Positions 44,153 through 53,155 are shown, counted from the first letter of the stretch. The stretch is DNA of 64,000 nt from JACVRW01 sp963808545 (GCA_963808545.1 CAWEGB010000006.1:62001-126000); one strand, 5' to 3'. Numbers and translations: made by a program. Notes: a model not told the origin generated them from the letters alone.

Positions 44153-45421
44153 CTACCGCAGCACGCGGTACCGCCGCTTGGCCACGAGGATGCGCTCGAG
44201 CGCGCGGTCGAGCCGGGCTCGCGAGATGCGTCCGCTGCGGACCGCGCTGAGCAGCGCCGCGTGGGCCGCCGCCTGGTCGGCTGCCGGACCGGAGACGAAG
44301 GCCATGTCGGCGCCCGCGCGCACCGCCTCCACCGCCGCGTCGGGCACCGTCGTCAGCACCGTCACCGACGGGTCGCTCAGGTCGTCGGTTATGGCGACGC
44401 CCTCGAAGCCCAGCTCGTCGCGCAGCAGCTCGTCGGCCACAGCGGGTGAGAGCGAGGCCGGGACGGTGAAGTCGCTGAACGGATAGAGCGCGTTGCTCAG
44501 CACCACGCCGGGGACGCCGGCGTCGATGGCTGCGCGGAAAGGGATCAGGTCGCGCTCGCGCAGCTCGGGCAGGCCGAGGCCGACGCTGGCGGGCCCATCC
44601 TGAGGAGAGCGGTCGGCCGCCCCCAGCCCGGGCAGGTGCTTGACGGCGCTGAACATCCGCTGGCTCTCGTAGGCCCGGACGGCGGACGCCGCGTAGCGAG
44701 CCACCTCCTCCGGGTCGTCGGAGTAGAGCCGGACGCCGAGCGCCGAGCCGCTCTCGAGGCCCACGTCGACCACGGGGCCGAGCACGCCGGTGAGGCCGAG
44801 GCTGCGCAGCGTGCGGGCCGACAGGCGCGACTGCCTCGCCGCCTCGCGCACCGAGGGCAGGTCGGCCGGCGACTCGGCGGGAGGCAGGTCGGGAAAGGAG
44901 TTGAGCTCGCCGCCTTCCTGGATCGTCATCACGAACGGCGGGATGCGGTCGCGGCCGGCGCTCGCCCGCAGCCCGCCGGCCACGTCGCGCAGGGCGTCGG
45001 CGCCGGCGTAGTTCGGCCCTGTGATCACGATGCCGCCGGGACCAAGGCGGCGCAGGTCCGGGGGCACGGAGGCGCCCGGGTCCGGGCCGGCATAGCCCAC
45101 CAGGAGCAGCTGCGCGGCCTTCTGCCGCGCGGAGAGCCGCTCGATTCGCTGCCGCACCTCCCCGGGGACGTCCGTTTCCGCTGCGGCGGATCCCGCCGTC
45201 GACGGGATGATCCGGGCGAGGAAGGAGACACCGTTCGCAGGCGCGGCGTCCGCGGACTCCGAGGCCGGGGTGGGCTCGTCCTCCTGATCTGCCCCGAGGA
45301 CCACCCCCAGCGTGCCGGCGACGAGGGCCAGCACGGCCAGGCCGGCCAGCCCCAGGTTTCGCCACCGCGGGTCCGCGAGCACCGGCGGAACGCTAGTGGC
45401 GCGACTATCTTTCGTCGCCAT
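44153..45421 (-). CDS. Membrane-anchored glycoside hydrolase family 3 protein (beta-N-acetylhexosaminidase-like)
   Basis: A 422-aa protein with an N-terminal transmembrane anchor (LGLAGLAVLALVAGTLGVVLG, residues ~22-42) and an outside GH3 domain: GGIVITGPNYAG, PPFVMTIQEGGELNSF, FSAVKHLPGLGAAD, and VAITDDLSD with the nucleophile Asp. NagZ-like enzymes act on peptidoglycan or chitin-type glycans. ATG at 45421 overlaps the ATG of the divergent aspartokinase gene, sharing CATG. Confidence 0.87.
   Translation of the reverse strand: MATKDSRATSVPPVLADPRWRNLGLAGLAVLALVAGTLGVVLGADQEDEPTPASESADAAPANGVSFLARIIPSTAGSAAAETDVPGEVRQRIERLSARQKAAQLLLVGYAGPDPGASVPPDLRRLGPGGIVITGPNYAGADALRDVAGGLRASAGRDRIPPFVMTIQEGGELNSFPDLPPAESPADLPSVREAARQSRLSARTLRSLGLTGVLGPVVDVGLESGSALGVRLYSDDPEEVARYAASAVRAYESQRMFSAVKHLPGLGAADRSPQDGPASVGLGLPELRERDLIPFRAAIDAGVPGVVLSNALYPFSDFTVPASLSPAVADELLRDELGFEGVAITDDLSDPSVTVLTTVPDAAVEAVRAGADMAFVSGPAADQAAAHAALLSAVRSGRISRARLDRALERILVAKRRYRVLR
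45406..45411 (+). promoter_or_regulatory. -10 box of aspartokinase gene (leaderless candidate)
   Basis: TATCTT ends 8 nt before the ATG at 45420. No ribosome site precedes that ATG, so transcription and translation could begin at the same base. The -35 region has no consensus. Confidence 0.5.
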
Positions 45422-46709
45422 GCCCTCCCCGGCGGCGGACACCGTGGTCATGAAGTTCGGCGGCACCTCTGTGGCCGACGCCGACCGCATCAAGCGGGCG
45501 GCGGGCCGGATCGTGGCCAGCGCCGAGGAGGGCAACAGCGTGGTGGCGGTGCTCTCGGCTCGCGGCAAGCACACCGACGAGCTGGTGTCGCAGGCCTACG
45601 AGGTCTCGGCCCGGCCGCATCCGCGCGAGATGGACATGCTCCTCTCAACCGGCGAGCGGGTGTCGTGCGCGCTGGCGGCCATGGTCATCAACGACCTGGG
45701 CCACGAGGCGATCTCGCTCACCGGCTCCCAGGCGGGAATCGTCACCGACTCGGGACACACCAAGGCGCGCATCCTCGAGGTCAAGGCCCACCGCATCCGC
45801 GAGGCGCTCGACAAGGGCAAGATCGTGCTGGTGGCGGGCTTTCAGGGCGTGTCGCAGCAGTCGCTCGACGTGACCACGCTGGGACGCGGCGGCTCGGACA
45901 CCACCGCGGTGGCTCTGGCCGCTGCGCTCGGCGCCCCGGTGTGCGAGATCTACACCGACGTGGCCGGCGTCTTCAGCGCCGATCCCCGGCTCGTGCCGGG
46001 CGCGCGCAAGCTGTCCGTGGTCACCTTCGAGGAGATGCTCGAGATGGCGGCCAGCGGCGCCGGGGTGCTGCAGCTGCGCTCGGTCGAGTACGCGCGCAAC
46101 CACGGCGTGACCATCCACTGCCGATCGAGCTTCGAGGACGGACCAGGTACCGTGGTCCAGGACGAGGAACTGACCGTGGAACGCCCGCTCGTGACAGCCG
46201 TGACCCACTCGACCGCCGAGGCGCGGATCACCCTCACCGGGCTGCCCGACGTGCCCGGAATCGCCGGCCGCGTGCTCACCACCCTGGCCGCGGCCAACAT
46301 CAACGTCGACATGATCATCCAGAACGAGCCCGAGTCGGAGGGCCACCGGGCCGACATGTCCTTCACCGTTCCCCGCGACGACCTCGACACCGCCCGCGGC
46401 TCGCTCGAGAGGCTCCAGGAGGAGCTCGGCTTCGGCGGGATCGCCACCGACGCCCGGATGGGCAAGGTGTCCGTGGTCGGCGCCGGTATGAAGAGCCATC
46501 CCGGAGTGGCGGCCAAGACCTTCACCGTGCTGGGCGAGGCCGAGGTCAACATCGAGATGATCTCCACCTCGCCGATCAAGATCTCCTGCGTGGTGCGCGA
46601 GGAGCACGTGGAGGAGGCCGTGCGCCGTCTGCACACCGCCTTCGGCCTGGGCGCCGACGCCGTGCTCCCCGAGGACGTGACCGGCGTCCACCGCCCGAAG
46701 GTGGCCTGA
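45420..46709 (+). CDS. lysC: Aspartate kinase
   Basis: A 429-aa enzyme phosphorylating aspartate, first step to lysine, methionine and threonine. TVVMKFGGTSVADADRIKR binds ATP; LGRGGSDTTAVALAAALGA and LSVVTFEEMLEMAA are typical; two ACT repeats in the last ~150 residues suggest feedback control by lysine or threonine. Two bases before the asd start codon. A possible internal start for a shorter ACT-only form is not evident. Confidence 0.95.
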   Translation: MPSPAADTVVMKFGGTSVADADRIKRAAGRIVASAEEGNSVVAVLSARGKHTDELVSQAYEVSARPHPREMDMLLSTGERVSCALAAMVINDLGHEAISLTGSQAGIVTDSGHTKARILEVKAHRIREALDKGKIVLVAGFQGVSQQSLDVTTLGRGGSDTTAVALAAALGAPVCEIYTDVAGVFSADPRLVPGARKLSVVTFEEMLEMAASGAGVLQLRSVEYARNHGVTIHCRSSFEDGPGTVVQDEELTVERPLVTAVTHSTAEARITLTGLPDVPGIAGRVLTTLAAANINVDMIIQNEPESEGHRADMSFTVPRDDLDTARGSLERLQEELGFGGIATDARMGKVSVVGAGMKSHPGVAAKTFTVLGEAEVNIEMISTSPIKISCVVREEHVEEAVRRLHTAFGLGADAVLPEDVTGVHRPKVA

Positions 46710-46711
46710 CG

Positions 46712-47740
46712 ATGCGCGTCGCCGTCGTGGGCGCCACCGGCGCCGTGGGCTCGACGATGCTCGACGTGCTGCGCGAGCGCTCGTTTCCCGCCGACGAGGT
46801 GGTGCCCTTCGCCTCCGAGCGGTCGGCGGGCCGTACCATCGACTGGAACGGAAGCTCGCTCACGGTCGTCGCGCTCAGCGACGAGTCGATCCAGGGCTAC
46901 GACATCGCGCTGTTCTCGGCCGGGTCGGGTGTGAGTGCCGAGTGGGCGCCCCGCTTTGCCGAGGCGGGTGCGGTGGTGGTGGACAACTCGTCGCAGTGGC
47001 GCATGCACGACGACGTGCCGCTGGTGGTGTCCGAGGTCAACCCCGACGCTCTCGAGGGGCACCGGGGCATCGTGGCCAACCCCAACTGCACGACGATGCA
47101 GACCGTGGTGGCGCTCGGGCCGGTCCTCCGTGAGGCCGGCATCGAGCGCGTGGTGATGTCGAGCTACCAGGCCGTGTCGGGCACCGGCCAGAAGGCCGTC
47201 GAGGAGCTGCACACCCAGGCGGAGGCGGTGATCGAGGCCAGGGAGATGCCCGCGCCGGCGGTCTACCCGCACCAGATCGCCTTCAACGTGCTGCCCCAGG
47301 TGGAGACCTTCAAGGACGGTGACGACTACACCACCGAGGAGCGCAAGTGCATGCGCGAGACGCGCAAGATCCTCGGCCGCGACGACGTCGGCGTGTCGGC
47401 CACCTGTGCCCGGGTGCCGGTGTTCACCGGCCACTCGGTGTCGGCCAACGTGCAGACCCGCGAGCCGCTGTCGCCCGAGGAGTGCCGTGAGCTGCTGGCC
47501 GCGGCGCCGGGCCTCATCGTGATCGACGACCCGGGCAACGGTCTCTATCCCACCGCGCTCGACGCCGCCGGGCGCGACGAGGTGATGGTGGGCCGCATTC
47601 GCCGCGACCCGTCGCACGAGCGCTGCCTCAACCTCTGGATCGTGGGCAACAACCTACGCAAGGGAGCGGCCACGAACGCGGTGCAGGTGGCGGAGCTGCT
47701 GAACGTGCGTGGGCTGCTGCGCTCGGCCTCGGCGGCCTGA
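46712..47740 (+). CDS. asd: Aspartate-semialdehyde dehydrogenase
   Basis: A 342-aa NADPH enzyme reducing aspartyl phosphate. VAVVGATGAVGSTMLDVL binds NADP; ANPNCTTMQTVVAL has the active Cys; SYQAVSGTGQKAVEEL and VPVFTGHSVSANVQ (catalytic His) match the family. Directly after lysC, forming the diaminopimelate/lysine branch entry operon. Confidence 0.95.
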   Translation: MRVAVVGATGAVGSTMLDVLRERSFPADEVVPFASERSAGRTIDWNGSSLTVVALSDESIQGYDIALFSAGSGVSAEWAPRFAEAGAVVVDNSSQWRMHDDVPLVVSEVNPDALEGHRGIVANPNCTTMQTVVALGPVLREAGIERVVMSSYQAVSGTGQKAVEELHTQAEAVIEAREMPAPAVYPHQIAFNVLPQVETFKDGDDYTTEERKCMRETRKILGRDDVGVSATCARVPVFTGHSVSANVQTREPLSPEECRELLAAAPGLIVIDDPGNGLYPTALDAAGRDEVMVGRIRRDPSHERCLNLWIVGNNLRKGAATNAVQVAELLNVRGLLRSASAA

Positions 47741-47757
47741 ACCTCAGCTGGGAAGTT

Positions 47758-47786
47758 TTGCTCGGGCGTAAAAGCCGGGTTATGGT
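47758..47786 (+). promoter_or_regulatory. Promoter upstream of secreted small protein
   Basis: TTGCTC (47758-47763), a 17-base spacer and TATGGT (47781-47786) lie 55 bp before the ATG at 47841, which has its own ribosome site. This is separate from the asd gene ending at 47740. Confidence 0.5.
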
Positions 47787-47840
47787 GGGTCGTGGTCGTT
47801 CGGCAGGGGGCCGGGCGCTGGGGTGACGAACGGAGGACGG

Positions 47841-48362
47841 ATGCGTCGGGTATGGACGTTCGCGGTGGCGGGCATGGCGGCGATGGGCTGTGCGGCGCCG
47901 GCCCAGGCAGAGCTGTATCTAGGTTCGGGGGGACGGCCAGGCTCGTCCGCGACGTCGGAGCCGGCCCGGTGCAAGTACAACCGCACGGTGACGACCGGTT
48001 CTCTGGCCGTGACGGTGGACTCGCCGACGATCACTGGCGCGAATCTGCGGCGTGGTCGCCGTGACGTGACCAAGGCACGGTTTCGGGCTTATCTGACCGA
48101 CGCCTACTCGGGCGGCAACATCCAGCAGACGCAGTGGTCTTCGTGGATACGTCTATCTGACCGTCAGAGAGCCCGTTGGGGTTCCACCAGCTTCACCATG
48201 GATTGGCGCAACGCCTACGTGGTCGATCTGCGGATCGAGTGGTGGCGAAGCGGCCGCATGCGCGGCTGGCGGGCGCAGCGGCTCAACTTCTACAACTACG
48301 TGAACCATTACAACGTGGGACCGTTCGGACCGTTCGACCGCTGCGCCTGGTGGGGCCTGTAG
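47841..48362 (+). CDS. Secreted hypothetical protein
   Basis: A 173-aa protein with a signal peptide (RRVWTFAVAGMAAMGCAAP, AQA). GGAGGACGG precedes the ATG at 47841. The mature part has YNRTVTTGSLAVTV, WSSWIRLSDRQRARWG and a Trp/Tyr/Asn-rich tail (YNYVNHYNVGPFGPFDRC), with two Cys that could pair. Not recognised. Predicted to be a small beta-rich exported protein. Confidence 0.7.
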   Translation: MRRVWTFAVAGMAAMGCAAPAQAELYLGSGGRPGSSATSEPARCKYNRTVTTGSLAVTVDSPTITGANLRRGRRDVTKARFRAYLTDAYSGGNIQQTQWSSWIRLSDRQRARWGSTSFTMDWRNAYVVDLRIEWWRSGRMRGWRAQRLNFYNYVNHYNVGPFGPFDRCAWWGL

Positions 48363-48663
48363 GCAGCGCCGGCTCGCGGCGGGCGGCTTAGATGAAAATG
48401 GCAACGTGCGGCTGCCCGTCTGAGATCCAATATCGCGCTTCTCGGTGGCGTGGGCGCCAGTTGAGGTCAGAGCAGCCCCCGCCAGAGCGAACGCGACCAG
48501 CACTGAGGCTCGCCGTCGGCGTTCGAGTAGCGGGATGGCGGCTCTGACCGCGGACTTCCCCTGCCTGCGGTAGGCCACGTCTTCCTCTCAGGTGGCAAAT
48601 CTTTGGCTCGGCCGACCGTACGACAGGTTTGATGGTTGGGCAAGTCGTAAGATCGGCGTCCGG
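48363..48663. other. 301-bp region between genes, possible antisense secreted ORF
   Basis: No conserved gene is certain. On the minus strand a GTG at 48578 follows GAGAGGAAGAC and opens into a signal-peptide-like stretch (basic, then VLVAFALAGAALTSTGA with an AHA cleavage-like end); the frame runs to 48153, antisense to the secreted gene at 47841. The distal part looks like a shadow, so a truncated exported protein is the most that can be said. Confidence 0.3.
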
Positions 48664-49413
48664 CTAGGACCCGGCCACCCGCCGCACGATCAGCTCCGGC
48701 TCCGAGTAGGGCTCTCCCGGCCGCGCGCGGTCCGGGAAGTCGAACAGACCGATGATCAGCAGCATCGGATAGTCGGGCGCCTGCGCTGTCGTACGCACGC
48801 GTTCGTCGTCGATGAAGAACTCGACGGCTCCCGGCCGCCAGTCGACCGCGTAGCGGTGCGGGCTGGCCACGTCGATCTCCATTCGCTCGGCTGACCACTC
48901 CTCTTCGAGCGCCGGGTCGCGGAAGCGGTGGATGCCGGTGCCGACCGCGGCCGAACCGTCCTCGACGGCGTCGCCGAAGACCTCCACCAGGCAGATCTCG
49001 CCGCAGCGCTCCGGCCGATCCTCGATCCCCACCATCCACGCGGAGAACATCGAGCGCGGCCCGAGCGTGGCCGAGCACTCGAGCTCGACCCGACCGAAAT
49101 GAGGCGTGTAGCCGAACAAGGCCGGCTGCTCCTCCTGGACCACGAGCCCCTCACGGAACGGCTGCTGGCCCTGGCTGCTGCCCACTGGTCCCGACCAGTT
49201 GCCCGTCTGCACCGCCGACACCCGCAGCGGCCCCTCGTGCAGATCGGGACACCACAGCGGCTGGTCCTCGGGGATCGAGAGCCGCAGGCCGCGCTCGTCG
49301 AGCGCGTAGGTCGCCTTCGACGCCGCGCGCGAGCTCCAGGCCGGCAGGTAGGAGGAGATCCAGACGTCGTCGTCGAGGTCCGGTCCGTCGAAGCGCTCGT
49401 CGAGCGCCGTCAC
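48664..49413 (-). CDS. GH16-like concanavalin-fold protein with altered catalytic motif
   Basis: A 249-aa beta-sandwich protein: LDERFDGPDLDDDVWISSYLP, GRVELECSA, and HRYAVDWRPGAVEFFIDDERV are typical of GH16 beta-glucanase-fold proteins. The catalytic E-x-D-x(1-2)-E box reads GEICLVEVFG, where Cys takes the middle Asp site while both Glu remain. No signal peptide. ATG overlaps the SdhE stop by 4 bases, so it is co-translated with a respiratory subunit. Confidence 0.82.
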   Translation of the reverse strand: MTALDERFDGPDLDDDVWISSYLPAWSSRAASKATYALDERGLRLSIPEDQPLWCPDLHEGPLRVSAVQTGNWSGPVGSSQGQQPFREGLVVQEEQPALFGYTPHFGRVELECSATLGPRSMFSAWMVGIEDRPERCGEICLVEVFGDAVEDGSAAVGTGIHRFRDPALEEEWSAERMEIDVASPHRYAVDWRPGAVEFFIDDERVRTTAQAPDYPMLLIIGLFDFPDRARPGEPYSEPELIVRRVAGS

Positions 49414-50312
49414 GCAGCGGCGAGTGCCGCGACCTTGCGCTGTACGTCCTTGGTCGACACCACGTGTTTGCCCATTCCAAGCTCCTTGGGCTCGAGGCCC
49501 AGGGCCAGGCCGACGGCCTGGGGCAGATGCAGCACCGGGATGCCGAGGTCACGCTCGACGAAGTTGGCCGCCGACGGCTGCTGGAGATCCAGGTTGAGGT
49601 GGCAGAGCGGGCAGGGGGTGACGAGCGCGTCGGCTCCCGCATCGATCGCGTCGGCCAGGTGGCGCCCGGCCTGGCGCAGCGAGGTGGTGCGGTTCATGGT
49701 GATCACGGGGAAGCCGCAGCACTTGCGGGCACCCGCGTACTCCACGGTCTCGCCGCCGAGGGCCTCGATCACCCAACCCAGGTACTGATCGCGGTCGGGA
49801 TTGTCGGCGAAGCCCAGCCGCCGCGACGGGCGCACGATGTAACAGCCGTAGAAGGGCGCCAGTCGCAGGCCCTCGAGCGGCCGCTCGACCTTCTCGCGCA
49901 GCGCGTCGAGGCCGATCTCCTCCACGAGGATCCAGAGGAAGTTCTTGTTCCACCAGCCGCCGCCGGGCTCGTACGACAGGCTCTCCGGGTCCAGGTGGCG
50001 GTTGACGGTGTCGCGGTACGCGCCGCTGGCGTCGAGGCGCTCCTGGCACTCCGACTGCGCGCCCTGGCAGGTGGAGCAGATGTTCATCATGCCCGCCGCG
50101 CCCTCCACCTCCTGGGCCAGCGCGAAGGTCCGTGCGTTCAGGGTGTCCACGAGCTCCTGGTTGTGCTCGGCGATCACGCCGGCGCCGCAGCAGTTGGCCC
50201 GGTCGAGCTCGACCAGCTCGAGATCGAGCAGCGGCGCGACCTTGGCCACCGAGCCGTGCAGTTCAGGCGTGAATCCCCGGGACACGCACCCGGGCCAGTA
50301 GGCCAGCTTCAT
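49410..50312 (-). CDS. sdhE: E-type succinate dehydrogenase subunit SdhE/HdrB-like (CCG domain protein)
   Basis: A 300-aa protein with two complete CCG Cys motifs: Cys9, NCCGAG, ICSTC in the first, and YGC, KCCGFP, TPCPLC in the second. Such proteins bind noncubane-type Fe-S clusters in heterodisulfide reductase HdrB and in E-type succinate or methylmenaquinol dehydrogenases. It is directly next to sdhB (1 base between) with no sdhC/sdhD-like membrane anchors nearby. Confidence 0.92.
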   Translation of the reverse strand: MKLAYWPGCVSRGFTPELHGSVAKVAPLLDLELVELDRANCCGAGVIAEHNQELVDTLNARTFALAQEVEGAAGMMNICSTCQGAQSECQERLDASGAYRDTVNRHLDPESLSYEPGGGWWNKNFLWILVEEIGLDALREKVERPLEGLRLAPFYGCYIVRPSRRLGFADNPDRDQYLGWVIEALGGETVEYAGARKCCGFPVITMNRTTSLRQAGRHLADAIDAGADALVTPCPLCHLNLDLQQPSAANFVERDLGIPVLHLPQAVGLALGLEPKELGMGKHVVSTKDVQRKVAALAAA

Positions 50313-51410
50313 CTAGTTCTCCCCGCTTCCTTCGGCGAATGCGCCCTCTTCCTCGCCGGCCATCTCGCCCACGATGTAGAGGTTGAGCTCGATGCGCTCG
50401 CCCTGAGATTCGACCTCGTTGAAGATGCGGCGGACCTGCTTCTGGTCGGGCAGCTTGGGGTGGATCAGCGCCTTGACCGGGTTGACCTTGCCCGACTTGA
50501 GCCCGTCGATGACGGTGGGCAGGTTCTGGGTGAGCTGCTTGGCGCCGTGGGGGCTCAGCTGGCCCTTGACCAGCGAGCCGTCGCCGAACGAGCGCGGCAG
50601 CAGCTGCGCCTCGTGCAGCGTGCCCCACTTCTCGATGATGTTGATGAACGCCTTCTCGTGGCCGTAGCCGTTGTTGGAGTCCTTGATCTCGTAGTCGCCC
50701 GTGGCCCTGCGCCGCAGCCGCATGATCTGGTCCATCGGGGCCACGTCCTTGGGGCAGACCTCCACGCACGCGAAGCAGTGGGTGCAGTCGTAGATCCCGT
50801 GCTCGTCCTCGGCCAGATCCTTGAGGCGGGCCTCGTGCTGCCCGTCGCGCGGGTCGCCCACGAAGCGGTAGGCCTTGGCCAGCGCGGCCGGGCCCACGAA
50901 CTCCGGGTCGACCTCCATCGACAGGCAGGAGGAGACACAGACGCCGCAGTGGATGCAGGCCATGGCCTGGGTCACGTCGAGCATGGCCTCGGCGGGGACG
51001 ATGTACTCCTGGTCCTCGGGCGGCTCCTCCGCCGGCATCAGCCAGGGGACGACCCGCCGTACCTTCTTCCAGTGCACCGCCTCCATGTCGGTGATCAGGT
51101 CCTTGATCACCGGCATGTTCCCCATCGGCTCGACCACGATGGCGCCGTTGGTGGCCTTCTCGGCGGCGTCGCCGATTCGGGTGTTGCAGGCGAGAGCCGA
51201 GCGGCCGTTGATCTTCACCCCGCAGGAGCCGCAGATGGCGGCCCGGCAGGAGCAGCGAATGCCGATCGAGGCGTCCTCGCGGTCCTTGATCTGGAGGATG
51301 GCGTCGAGCACCGAGCGCTCGGGGGGCAGCTCGGCTGCGTGGTCCTCCCAGTACGCGGCCTCGCCCGACTCGGGGTTGAAGCGGCGGATCTTGAGCGTGT
51401 AGTCAGCCAC
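50313..51410 (-). CDS. sdhB: Succinate dehydrogenase iron-sulfur subunit, E type
   Basis: A 365-aa protein, longer than usual (~240) by a C-terminal extension of ~120 residues. The [2Fe-2S] segment is CSCRAAICGSC ... LAC, then ACIHCGVCVSSCLSM and CTHCFACVEVCPKD. The last has an extra Cys compared with classical SdhB (which has a [3Fe-4S] site), as in E-type enzymes with a second [4Fe-4S] cluster. GTG start at 51410. Followed by SdhE. Confidence 0.94.
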   Translation of the reverse strand: MADYTLKIRRFNPESGEAAYWEDHAAELPPERSVLDAILQIKDREDASIGIRCSCRAAICGSCGVKINGRSALACNTRIGDAAEKATNGAIVVEPMGNMPVIKDLITDMEAVHWKKVRRVVPWLMPAEEPPEDQEYIVPAEAMLDVTQAMACIHCGVCVSSCLSMEVDPEFVGPAALAKAYRFVGDPRDGQHEARLKDLAEDEHGIYDCTHCFACVEVCPKDVAPMDQIMRLRRRATGDYEIKDSNNGYGHEKAFINIIEKWGTLHEAQLLPRSFGDGSLVKGQLSPHGAKQLTQNLPTVIDGLKSGKVNPVKALIHPKLPDQKQVRRIFNEVESQGERIELNLYIVGEMAGEEEGAFAEGSGEN

Positions 51411-51472
51411 TAGTGATTACCTCCGCGGGGCATCCCGCCCCGCGTTCCGACGCGATTCTTCGACATCACGTC

Positions 51473-53155
51473 TCAGTATGTTCTTTCCTGCGGCTCCCAC
51501 TGCGTCATGGTCACCTCGGAGTAGGCGATCTCGGGCCCGGCCCCGTTGGCCTCGACAGTGATGTGCTTGAGCCAGTCGTCGTCGTTGCGCTCAGGGAAGT
51601 CCGTGCGGTACTGGGCGCCGCGGCTCTCCTTGCGCTCGATGGCCGACACCACGATGGCCTCGGCGTTTTCGAGCATGAACTGGAGCTCGAGCGCGCCGAG
51701 CACGTCCTGGTTGAAGACGGTGCCCTTGTCGTCGATCGAGACGTCCTGCGCCTCCTCCTTGAGACGGCGCACGATGTCGAGGGCGGTGTCGAGGCCCTCC
51801 TCGTCGCGGAACACGGCGACGTACTTGTCCATCATGTCGCCCAGCTCGGCCTTGATCTCGGACACCCGGCGGCCGCTGCCCTCAACGTGGATCAGCTCGT
51901 CGATCATGCGGTCCTCGTCCTCCAGCGCGGCGCGTGACGGCGAAGGCATCCGCGTGGCGTGGACGGCGTCCGCGGCGTGGGCGCCGGAGCGCCGGCCGAA
52001 CACGAGCGTGTCGAGCAGCGAGTTGGCCCCGAGCCGGTTGCCGCCGTGCACGGAGACGCAGGCGCACTCGCCGGCGGCGTAGAGGCCCGGGATCGGCGTC
52101 TGGCCGTAGATGTCGGTCTTGATGCCGCCCATCGCGTAGTGGTTGCCCGGCTTGATGTGGATCGGCTCCCGCGTGATGTCCACGCCGGCGAAGTCGCGGC
52201 CGACGTTCACGATCTCGCGCAGGGCCTCGTGGATGCGCTTGCGCGGCACCTTGGTGATGTCGAGCGCCACCGTGCCGTCGTCGAAGCCGCGGCCCTCGTT
52301 GATCTCGGTCTGCTCGGCGCGCGAGACCACGTCGCGGGAGGCCAGCTCCATCTTGTTGGGCGCGTACTTCTCCATGAAGCGCTCGCCCTCCGCGTTGTAG
52401 AGATGAGCGCCCTCGCCGCGGGCGCCCTCGGTGATGAGCAGCCCCAGGCCCGCCAGGGTGGTGGGGTGGTACTGGATCATCTCCATGTCCATCAGCGGGG
52501 CGCCGATGCGGTAGGCCATGGCGATCCCGTCCCCGGTGCAGATCAGGGCGTTGGTGGTGGGGTCGTAGATCTGGCCGTTGCCGCCGGTGGCCAGGATCAC
52601 GGCCTTGGCCGCGAACAGCTCCATCGAGCCGTCCCTGATGTTGCGGGTGATGGCGCCGGCGATGCGGCCCTCGTCGTCCTGGACGAGCGAGGTGGTGAAC
52701 CACTCCTCGTAGCGGTGGACCTCGTCGAACTTCATCAGCTGCTCGTAGAGCACGTGCAGGATCGCCTGGCCGGTGATGTCGGCCACGTAGTAGGTACGGG
52801 CCGCGCTGGCGCCGCCGAAGGCGCGCTTGCCCAGGCGACCCTCCTCGTTGCGGTGGAAGGTCACGCCGAGGTGCTCGAGTGTGAGCAGCTCCTCCGGGGC
52901 CTCGCGGCACATGATCTCGATGGCGTCCTGGTCGCCCAGGTAGTCAGAGCCCTTGACCGTGTCGAAGGCGTGTGACTCCCAGGAGTCCTGCGGATCCAGC
53001 GCCGCGTTGATCCCGCCCTGAGCGGCGTTCGAGTGCGAGCGCACCGGGTGGACCTTCGAGATGATGCCCACGGATGCGCCCTTCTCGGCCGCTGCGAGGG
53101 CGGCACGCTGGCCGGCGAGGCCGGCTCCGATGACGAGGACGTCGTGCTGGGGCAT
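51473..53155 (-). CDS. sdhA: Succinate dehydrogenase/fumarate reductase flavoprotein subunit
   Basis: A 560-aa flavoprotein. DVLVIGAGLAGQRAALAAAE binds FAD; VRSHSNAAQGGINAAL has the His covalently linking FAD in this family; QYHPTTLAGLG, AHLYNAEGERFMEKY and the ligand Arg of IHIKPGNHYAMGGI / HGGNRLGANSLLD match. No Tat signal, so cytoplasmic side. First gene of sdhA-sdhB-sdhE. TAGAAT 12 nt before the ATG may be a -10 box. Confidence 0.95.
   Translation of the reverse strand: MPQHDVLVIGAGLAGQRAALAAAEKGASVGIISKVHPVRSHSNAAQGGINAALDPQDSWESHAFDTVKGSDYLGDQDAIEIMCREAPEELLTLEHLGVTFHRNEEGRLGKRAFGGASAARTYYVADITGQAILHVLYEQLMKFDEVHRYEEWFTTSLVQDDEGRIAGAITRNIRDGSMELFAAKAVILATGGNGQIYDPTTNALICTGDGIAMAYRIGAPLMDMEMIQYHPTTLAGLGLLITEGARGEGAHLYNAEGERFMEKYAPNKMELASRDVVSRAEQTEINEGRGFDDGTVALDITKVPRKRIHEALREIVNVGRDFAGVDITREPIHIKPGNHYAMGGIKTDIYGQTPIPGLYAAGECACVSVHGGNRLGANSLLDTLVFGRRSGAHAADAVHATRMPSPSRAALEDEDRMIDELIHVEGSGRRVSEIKAELGDMMDKYVAVFRDEEGLDTALDIVRRLKEEAQDVSIDDKGTVFNQDVLGALELQFMLENAEAIVVSAIERKESRGAQYRTDFPERNDDDWLKHITVEANGAGPEIAYSEVTMTQWEPQERTY

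Noticed and set aside
44636..46711. Upstream part of a 1034-aa frame that ends with asd
   Set aside because: It passes antisense through the GH3 gene and out of frame through lysC; only the asd part from 46712 is real.
47741..47840. Rho-independent terminator after asd
   Set aside because: No convincing GC hairpin with T tract; the T run lies before a putative promoter.
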